Source: Chloroflexota bacterium
Lineage (GTDB): Bacteria > Chloroflexota > Dehalococcoidia > GIF9 > UBA5629
Reading direction: 5' to 3'
DNA: 64,000 bases
NCBI GenBank assembly: GCA_016875875.1
Contig: VGOP01000007.1
Location: 62,001 to 126,000 of the forward strand
Notes under the pieces: model-generated
Databases searched by the model: none
Told to the model about the DNA's origin: nothing
Seen by the model: only the letters and a program-made list of their open reading frames with translations
Made by a program: the position numbers and the translations under genes
In this document: positions 58,836 through 64,000 of the stretch, piece by piece
How the letters are laid out: every line of letters begins with the position of its first letter
How positions within the stretch are numbered: the first letter of the stretch is position 1

Positions 58836-60341
58836 TTAGCCTGTGGTACTTGAAAATGGTTTCCTATCACGCTTACATAGGATCTGGATTACGTGGCGGC
58901 CTGAATAGAGGCATGGCGGAACACCACCGCCCGGGAGTACCCACTGGCCGGCCATGTAGAAATTTGCCAAGCCAGGCAGCGTTCTGGGTATCGTGGTCAT
59001 GAGCGCTTTTGGCGTCGGCAGCCATCCCATATAGGCCCCTTTGTGGTTCAAGGTGTAGCGCCAGGTGGTGTAAGGTGTGACGACATCGGTCACCTCCACC
59101 AGCGACGAGATGCCGTGATAATGCGCCTCAAGTCGCGCGAAGACTTCTTTTGCCACCCTCTGTTTTTCAGCATCATATCGCTGCCGGTCCTCTTGTAAAT
59201 CGTTCCAAAAATCCCACTCCGTCTCCAGCATAACCTGGACCACTGTTTTGCCTCGCGGCGCAAATCCGGTGCCATAGTTGAAAATACGCAACGAGAAGCC
59301 GACAATTTCTTGAGTGCCTACGGTAATAGCATCCTTCAGCATTATAGAACTCATGTGAGGATCATCAGGAAACTCCCGTGCCACACCAAAGCTGACTATG
59401 AGCACAGGGCGGATCAACTTCCAATTGCAATACCGCTCTCTGGTTTTCTTGTTCACATAGCGCCCGCCCAGCATCTTAAAGATGGTACTGTGCCCATCGG
59501 CGGCGGAAATTATCACATCAGCCCGATGAGTGTTGCCATCGATCAGACTCACACCCACAGCCCGGTCGTCTTCCACAATGATTTCCTTCACAGTCGCTTC
59601 GTAGGTCATTGTGCCTCCGAGAGCCTTGTAGCGCTCCTCGATGGGCATGACGAAGCCCCGGCATCCTGTAGGGAGTAACCCTATTTGCCTGTCCGCTAGA
59701 AGTGCCATGAGCATGAACACGAACCAGACTGGAACCTCCGGCAGAAACAGATTCTCCAGGATCTGCCGCAGCAACTGGCTATGTGCAGCCAGCACATAGT
59801 TCGCTAGGGGTTTGGCGTACTTGCCCGTGAAATACTTGAAGGTCCTACGCATGCTCCAGAACTGTCTAAGCAGGTCAAGGGGATTCATCAGCTCAGGCGG
59901 TTTGCCCATGCCCGCCTCGAAAAATATGGTGGAACCCTGCATAGCGCAGGCGCCAGCGACCAGATCGTCGATGAGCCCGGCATCTGCTGGTGCGATAGCC
60001 TTCAAATCGTGCCTCAGGCGCTCCAAGTCACTCGTGATGTCTAGGCTAACCCCACTAGCTTCGTCAATGAAGCGGCCATATGTAATCAGAGTGGGGAAAT
60101 CATCGGTCTGGATTCCCAACTCGCGGTACAGCTTAAAAATAGGTTGGCCCGGCCTGTGTCCCATGAGAAAATGTATGCCACCATCGATCAAATAACCCTC
60201 GCGTTTCCAGGCAGTGGCTACCCCACCCGGTTTGGAATGATGCTCGAAGATATGGCAGCGGTAGCCATTCATCTGCGCGTAGCAGCCAGCAGACAGGCCG
60301 GCAAGCCCAGCTCCGATGACAATTATTGACTTCTCAGTCAT
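58836..60341 (-). CDS. CrtI-like NAD(P)/FAD-dependent oxidoreductase (phytoene desaturase/retinol saturase type)
   Basis: 501 residues from ATG 60341. 'IIVIGAGLAGLSAGCYAQMNG' FAD motif, 'HHSKPGGVATAWKREGY', 'IDGGIHFLMG', and C-terminal 'NFYMAGQWVLPGGGVPPCLYSGRHV' FAD contact. It resembles the N-terminal part of the large fusion at 11712 but has no reductase or ferredoxin part, so it needs outside electron partners. It may desaturate or saturate isoprenoid-like chains. Largest gene of the island. Confidence 0.88.
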   Translation of the reverse strand: MTEKSIIVIGAGLAGLSAGCYAQMNGYRCHIFEHHSKPGGVATAWKREGYLIDGGIHFLMGHRPGQPIFKLYRELGIQTDDFPTLITYGRFIDEASGVSLDITSDLERLRHDLKAIAPADAGLIDDLVAGACAMQGSTIFFEAGMGKPPELMNPLDLLRQFWSMRRTFKYFTGKYAKPLANYVLAAHSQLLRQILENLFLPEVPVWFVFMLMALLADRQIGLLPTGCRGFVMPIEERYKALGGTMTYEATVKEIIVEDDRAVGVSLIDGNTHRADVIISAADGHSTIFKMLGGRYVNKKTRERYCNWKLIRPVLIVSFGVAREFPDDPHMSSIMLKDAITVGTQEIVGFSLRIFNYGTGFAPRGKTVVQVMLETEWDFWNDLQEDRQRYDAEKQRVAKEVFARLEAHYHGISSLVEVTDVVTPYTTWRYTLNHKGAYMGWLPTPKALMTTIPRTLPGLANFYMAGQWVLPGGGVPPCLYSGRHVIQILCKRDRKPFSSTTG

Positions 60342-60658
60342 ATCTCTTCATTCACTAACAGAAGGCTTTCTAATATCCAGACGAAAAAGGGTACGAGTTT
60401 GTCTGATACACTATTGTAGATGGGATTGTAACACCCACGGGAATTGATGTCGAGGTTAATATGGTTGTCTACTGTACGTTAGGGGTATGGGTTTAGACGG
60501 GGCTAAGAAGAACAGCCCCAACATGAAGGTTTTCACATGGGTCCACCCCAGTAAACGTGCCTACACAACAGTCAGGAATGTGCAGCGATAATTAGGCATA
60601 TATTAGTGAGCCAGAAAATGCAATTGCAATAAGTAAGCCTGCAGACCCTTTGAAACCA
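60342..60658. other. Spacer in the island
   Basis: 317 bp with a weak hairpin GGGGCT...AGCCCC at 60499-60519. No gene or repeat-family copy seen. Confidence 0.4.
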
Positions 60659-61150
60659 TCAATCTATAGGATCATTCATTCCTACAAAGCTCAATAAGGG
60701 AACATCCGCCATTTTGCGTTGCAGGAATTTCCCTATCTCATTATCTGGCATATTGACTAATCCATGGTTGAATCCTACTTTCTCATGCAACACTTTCGCT
60801 ATCTCTTTTGGCCAATATGCCATACTCATTTGGATAATGGTACCCTCAATTTCTTTAGCTAGAGTTTCAATTCGGCTTCCTTTACCTATATGATCTACAA
60901 GGATTATGGTAGCCAAATACCATTTACCACGACCAAATTCAACTTCTCTTTCGAATCTGGAAACTTTGTCTAAAGATATCTCAGGATTGCCTCTACCTAT
61001 GAATCCTATATCAAACCGCACTCCTTTACCAGCTTTGTAAAGCAGTGTAGCATCGCTTTCGCGTTTTTCCCCCGAAGAGGTTAGCCAAAACACACGCTCC
61101 GGGTTAACTAGCTTTTCCATAGAAATAAACTTAAACCCTAGTGTGCTCAA
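60659..61150 (-). CDS. N-terminally truncated protein, perhaps a type II restriction enzyme fragment (CfrBI-like)
   Basis: 163 residues with only a TTG start; the frame is open for about 16 codons above it, so the N terminus seems lost. 'VRFDIGFIGRGNPEISLDKVSRFEREVEFG', 'WYLATIILVDHIGKGSRI' and 'GLVNMPDNEIGKFLQRKMAD' recall the C-terminal half of CfrBI-type restriction endonucleases, with a D-I...E(-V-E) possible PD-(D/E)XK core. The match is from memory and needs a search. No methyltransferase partner is present. It abuts the right end of the island. Confidence 0.45.
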   Translation of the reverse strand: MSTLGFKFISMEKLVNPERVFWLTSSGEKRESDATLLYKAGKGVRFDIGFIGRGNPEISLDKVSRFEREVEFGRGKWYLATIILVDHIGKGSRIETLAKEIEGTIIQMSMAYWPKEIAKVLHEKVGFNHGLVNMPDNEIGKFLQRKMADVPLLSFVGMNDPID

Positions 61151-61313
61151 TAATGAACCTAGTACTAAATACGATAAGCTGCCAGAGCATCAAAGAGAGT
61201 TGTCAATTCGAACTTCTTGCCCTGACAGCTTACAAGCTTGGTCGGTCTACTACTACAACTTTGTACTACATTGTGTGCATTTTCGGGAAAAGCAGTTGCC
61301 CCTGGTAGCTTTA

Positions 61314-61389
61314 TGGCGTCCCTGGAGGGATTCGAACCCACGACCCGCTGCTTAGAAGGCAGCCGCTCTGTCCACTGAGCTACAGGGAC
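61314..61389 (-). tRNA. tRNA-Arg (TCT)
   Basis: Intact cloverleaf on the reverse strand with encoded CCA. Acceptor GTCCCTG pairs with CAGGGAC, discriminator G, anticodon loop CTTCTAA gives TCT. Its 3' portion is the integration-like repeat. Confidence 0.95.
61316..61368 (-). repeat. Right copy of the 53-bp tRNA-Arg repeat
   Basis: Part of the intact tRNA-Arg gene (anticodon arm to 3' acceptor), identical to 54090-54142, which places the island on the 3' side of the tRNA. Confidence 0.85.
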
Positions 61390-61441
61390 CCAGTCTGAGT
61401 GTAGCACAGGAGAAATTAACTGGCAAGAGCGGTTATGCTGC

Positions 61442-61699
61442 CTACTGCTGTGCTTCCTTCTGTGTGCCTTTATCTTCTTTCTTGTCTACCTTGCTTTCCG
61501 TGCTGGCGCTTTCAGATCTACCTTTTCTATTGTCGGTGGAATAAAACCCCGGTCCTTTGAAGATTACAGGTACTGGAGAGAAAAGCCGCTTTGCCCCGTT
61601 CTGGCATTTGGGGCAAGCAACCATTGATTCATCAGAGAAACTCTGTTTCAATTCAAATTTCAAGTTACACTTTGGGCAATGGTACTGATAAATTGGCAT
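61442..61699 (-). CDS. FmdB-family zinc ribbon protein
   Basis: 85 residues from ATG 61699, with AGGAGG seven bases before it. 'MPIYQYHCPKCNLKFELKQSF' and 'ACPKCQNGAKRLFSPVPVIFKGPGFYSTD' are the FmdB-type zinc ribbon (two CxxC pairs) and the following conserved segment; the tail is Ser/Lys-rich and low complexity. Roles are poorly known; some members are linked to formamidase regulation, but this is not a safe guide here. Confidence 0.88.
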   Translation of the reverse strand: MPIYQYHCPKCNLKFELKQSFSDESMVACPKCQNGAKRLFSPVPVIFKGPGFYSTDNRKGRSESASTESKVDKKEDKGTQKEAQQ

Positions 61700-61958
61700 A
61701 GCCAAACCTCCTAATCAGCGGAGAGGGTAGAGCTAATCAACTGTATTTGGTTTTCGATAAACAAATTAGCAGTCTCATTTTCCAATTGCTAATTTTATAA
61801 TAAAGCTTGATATTTGGTCAAATCATATGCTGTTCATGGAGCTGAGATAAGCTTGTATATATTGGCTGAAGGTTGGTGCAGTTGATTTTAGAGCTATGAT
61901 ATACTATTGCCAATAGGGTAGGGGAAATCACTTTCCCGATAAGGTCTAATCTCTCCGT

Positions 61959-62033
61959 GGGCTCGTAGCTCAGTGGCAGAGCGGCCGGCTCATAACCGGT
62001 TGGTCGCAGGTTCGAACCCTGCCGAGCCCACCA
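61959..62033 (+). tRNA. tRNA with CAT anticodon (elongator Met, or Ile2)
   Basis: Full cloverleaf with encoded CCA: acceptor GGGCTCG / CGAGCCC, anticodon loop CTCATAA. Features differ from initiator tRNA (acceptor begins with a paired G). Met or lysidine-modified Ile cannot be separated by sequence reading alone. Confidence 0.92.
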
Positions 62034-62217
62034 TTTTGGGAAAGGAGAAGAAGTCAAGCGGGTTTTGGTGGCAGCCGAATAATTTAAGTTGTGACAGTTT
62101 GCCGCAAACCGAACGATATATGGTTTTAGCTTATCAGTAGCGTTCGATAGCTGGCTATCCGACAATGAGAGCGATTATAAGGTTTGGATTTTATGGTATT
62201 TGCGATCTGGCCTGTCA

Positions 62218-63033
62218 TTACGAAACATCAACCAGAGGAGATAGGCGGTCGATTGTCTTTTCTACGAAGTGTTCATCGTCGATTGAAATTTCAATGGCTC
62301 CCTGAGGGCAGGCATCAACACAGCGGCCACAACCTCGACACGTATCACTTCTGACAGCATGATTGTTGACCAGACGTATGGCATCAATAAAGCACACGCC
62401 TTGAGTACAAGTCCCGCAGCCTGTGCACCGCCCGTTAACTGTAACTGCAACGCCGGGCATTCCCGTTGTCTTGGCACCAATTTGAGGGGCAATATGAGGC
62501 AGTATCCGCCAGAGGCAACAGCAGGGGCAGCAGTTGCAGATGGTGAGAAGTTTGTTACCTGGACCAATGCCGAGCCAAACTGAATCTAGCTTGTTGCGAC
62601 CGATCAGATGGATCAGGCCGGCTTCACGGCAGTGCTGCACATGGTGATGTGCCTCCTCTTTTGTCACACGATGACCTAGTTTCGGATTGATACCTAATGC
62701 TGCCTCTCCAAGAAAAAGGCAACCTAAATCAATTGGGTAGTCTTTGCAGCCGGAGGCATCGCGGCAAATACAGGTATTCATGACCCAGTGATAATTAGCT
62801 TTCTCAATAAAGTGTTCCACAACCTCAGATGGCAATACCACTTGGTCAGGTGTAGCAACCGGCATATTTATTTGAATCACATGGTCTTTGGGCAGGTAAA
62901 TTAAGTCGTCGCCATCAAAGAGCCAGCGGTCAATGGCTTTGCCAATAAATGGCACCTTCGTTAATTTTGCAGCGAGGAAGCGGCCGGAGAAACCCTTCTT
63001 AATAAGTCCTACGAACCATAAAGGTCGTCCCAT
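62218..63033 (-). CDS. 4Fe-4S ferredoxin-domain protein of unknown role
   Basis: 271 residues. The C-terminal 75 residues have two 4Fe-4S sites, 'CTGCGTCTQGVCF' and 'CRGCGRCVDACPQGAI'. The first 190 residues contain further clustered cysteines ('NTCICRDASGCKD', 'CNCCPCCCLW') that may bind another cofactor. Hydrophobic patches at the N terminus ('PLWFVGLIKKGFSG') are short; no clear membrane helix. It is found in anaerobes as an orphan electron-transfer protein; I cannot name its partner. ATG 63033 has a weak ribosome site. Confidence 0.8.
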   Translation of the reverse strand: MGRPLWFVGLIKKGFSGRFLAAKLTKVPFIGKAIDRWLFDGDDLIYLPKDHVIQINMPVATPDQVVLPSEVVEHFIEKANYHWVMNTCICRDASGCKDYPIDLGCLFLGEAALGINPKLGHRVTKEEAHHHVQHCREAGLIHLIGRNKLDSVWLGIGPGNKLLTICNCCPCCCLWRILPHIAPQIGAKTTGMPGVAVTVNGRCTGCGTCTQGVCFIDAIRLVNNHAVRSDTCRGCGRCVDACPQGAIEISIDDEHFVEKTIDRLSPLVDVS

Positions 63034-63085
63034 AACTAGACCAACCTTGTAGCTAAGTAATCCATCAGAGGCTGAATTTGAAACT

Positions 63086-63126
63086 AAAGGGCTGGGTATT
63101 CACACCTAGTAGACACCCAGCCCTTT
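63086..63126. terminator. Inverted repeat, probable transcription terminator
   Basis: Perfect 12-bp stem AAAGGGCTGGGT (63086-63097) with ACCCAGCCCTTT (63115-63126), 17-nt loop, between the small zinc-ribbon gene and the ferredoxin gene. Confidence 0.6.
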
Positions 63127-63151
63127 AGAAGTCCTCCAACTAACTACAAAT

Positions 63152-63292
63152 TTAGCTCTTACCTATTCTGAACATCTTAGTCCCGCACACGGGGCATACT
63201 CCTTGGGTTGCCGGTTTGCCATTCTTCATTTTTATGTTTCTGGCATCCTTCATTTCCCTTTTGGTGCGGCACTTCATGCAGTATGCTTGCAT
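63152..63292 (-). CDS. DUF5679-like small zinc-ribbon protein
   Basis: 46 residues from ATG 63292 with GGAGGGAGAAA in front. 'MQAYCMKCRTKREMKDARN' and 'QGVCPVCGTKMFRIGKS' are two CxxC pairs in a compact ribbon, the pattern of DUF5679. Function unknown; common in Chloroflexota and some archaea in my recollection. Very short but with a strong ribosome site and intact motif, so I take it as real. Confidence 0.82.
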   Translation of the reverse strand: MQAYCMKCRTKREMKDARNIKMKNGKPATQGVCPVCGTKMFRIGKS

Positions 63293-63781
63293 TTTCTCCC
63301 TCCTTAGCAATACACAATAAACCATCACGAGTAAAATGTCAATAGTACTCAGGTCACAGCTAGGCAAAAAATTCATTTTTATGCTGTTTACGTCTGATTG
63401 TTCTTTATCTTCAATAGGCCTCAGTGGACGTAATAAAGAACTTTTATTCTGGCCTATTGGTGACAACCTCTACTGTTTAAAATCACCTCCAAATTCATTT
63501 AGTGTAAAAATTACAAGATTGTACCTACGGTCTAAGGGAAATGCGATACCTTGTTCTACTATGGACAGCCAATCCAAATTTCCTCCATTTTCCCTGGTGG
63601 TTTACACATAGGGCGGAATTGAGCGTGGTGTCAATGAGGTGGATTTAGGGTGTACAATTACCGATATTGTATAATTTACAAGAGAGGTAGTAATCACTAC
63701 TGCAATGTAATAAATAAAGGAACAATCCACGACCGGACAATATTTGTGGAAGCAAAAGGCAATTAACAAAGGAGAAAAGGA
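63293..63781. other. Spacer before the last gene
   Basis: 489 bp, A+T-rich. A TATAAT at 63670-63675 could be a -10 box for the downstream gene, but no matching -35 is seen. No gene recognised. Confidence 0.35.
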
Positions 63782-64000
63782 ATGAAGGCAGCGGTATTTT
63801 ATGGGGCAAAAGATATTAGAGTAGAGAACGTTGCAGACCCTAAGATAGAACCAACGGATGTTTTGGTTAGGGTTAAGGCTTGTGGTGTCTGTGGTTCTGA
63901 TGTTCATACATACAAAAAGGGTATTCTCAGCCGTCCGGGATTTGTGATGGGCCACGAATTATCCGGTGAGGTCATCGAGGTTGGCAAGAAAGTAAAAGAT
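63782..64000 (+). CDS. Zinc-dependent alcohol dehydrogenase (MDR), 3' end beyond window
   Basis: 73 residues visible from ATG 63782 (AAGGAGAAAAGG upstream). 'VFYGAKDIRVENVADP', the catalytic zinc motif 'ACGVCGSDVHTY' and 'FVMGHELSGEVIEVGKKV' are typical of the sorbitol/threonine dehydrogenase group. The NAD(P)-binding half is outside the window. It is distinct from the relative at 22140-23342. Confidence 0.9.
   Translation, partial: MKAAVFYGAKDIRVENVADPKIEPTDVLVRVKACGVCGSDVHTYKKGILSRPGFVMGHELSGEVIEVGKKVKD

Larger units (their letters stand above)
54090..61368. mobile_element. Putative tRNA-Arg-integrated island (7.3 kb), no integrase recognised
   Basis: A perfect 53-bp direct repeat bounds the segment. 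The right copy is the 3' half of the intact tRNA-Arg gene; the left copy is a detached fragment in the same orientation. This is what integration into the 3' end of a tRNA gene leaves. All seven recognised genes inside run leftward and are mostly lipid/acyl or methyl-transfer functions. No recombinase is visible, so the element may be decayed, mobilised in trans, or the repeats may have another origin. Confidence 0.55.

Noticed and set aside
61160-61168. TAGTACTAA box as part of the pilus regulon
   Set aside because: It lies away from any pilus gene and has no clear promoter after it; kept only as a caution on motif specificity.

Overview
The window reads as a chromosomal segment of an anaerobic, monoderm-type bacterium, most plausibly Chloroflexota/Dehalococcoidia. 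This is an inference from gene content: a glycyl-radical enzyme (GRE) catabolic cluster, an aldehyde:ferredoxin oxidoreductase, orphan lipoprotein solute-binding proteins, SCP2-domain proteins, a type IV pilus (T4P) locus with no outer-membrane secretin, and many short palindromic intergenic repeats. No rRNA or other decisive marker is present.

Region 1 (1-23.3 kb) is a catabolic island. Leftward genes encode a partial enoyl-CoA hydratase, an Fe-S flavin 2,4-dienoyl-CoA reductase-like enzyme, a nitronate monooxygenase-like protein and a MarR regulator. Rightward from a strong promoter with an adjacent palindrome lie a GRE with an atypical active-site motif, its radical-SAM activase, two lipoproteins, an enoyl-CoA hydratase, an 883-residue fusion (CrtI-like oxidoreductase + ferredoxin reductase + 2Fe-2S domain), two SCP2 proteins, an Fe-alcohol dehydrogenase, an aldehyde:ferredoxin oxidoreductase, an acyl-CoA synthetase and an FrhB-like iron-sulfur protein. 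A zinc alcohol dehydrogenase follows on the other strand. The set suggests radical activation of a hydrophobic substrate, then alcohol, aldehyde, acid, acyl-CoA and beta-oxidation-like steps. The substrate cannot be read from sequence.

Region 2 (23.6-41 kb) is a T4P locus: an O-antigen-ligase-like membrane protein with TPRs, a pilin, a PilM-PilN fusion, PilO, a RelE-type toxin-antitoxin pair, PilX-, PilW- and PilV-like minor pilins, PilC, PilB, three roadblock/LC7-like proteins and a zinc-ribbon protein. PilB and the zinc-ribbon protein share an unusual repeated domain, two copies in each. A TAGTACTAA-type box precedes five promoters of the locus. The roadblock genes carry evidence of a segmental duplication that left a fossil of the pilB start.

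Region 3 (41.3-46.8 kb) has a small HTH gene behind a near-consensus promoter and two large exported proteins with shared fibronectin-like modules. Region 4 (47-54 kb) is mostly housekeeping: a methyltransferase, tRNA-Glu, tRNA-Gln, RNase III, a metallo-hydrolase, leucyl aminopeptidase, a P-loop kinase and two poorly known proteins.

Region 5 (54.09-61.37 kb) is bounded by a perfect 53-bp direct repeat. The right copy is the 3' part of an intact tRNA-Arg gene and the left copy is a detached fragment, the geometry of tRNA-site integration. The island carries an enoyl-CoA isomerase-like protein, a membrane methyltransferase, an isocitrate lyase/PEP mutase-family enzyme, a SAM methyltransferase, a CrtI-like oxidoreductase and a truncated protein that may be a restriction enzyme remnant. 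No integrase was recognised. Region 6 (61.4-64 kb) has an FmdB-like zinc ribbon, tRNA-Met, a ferredoxin-domain protein, a DUF5679-like zinc ribbon and the start of another alcohol dehydrogenase.
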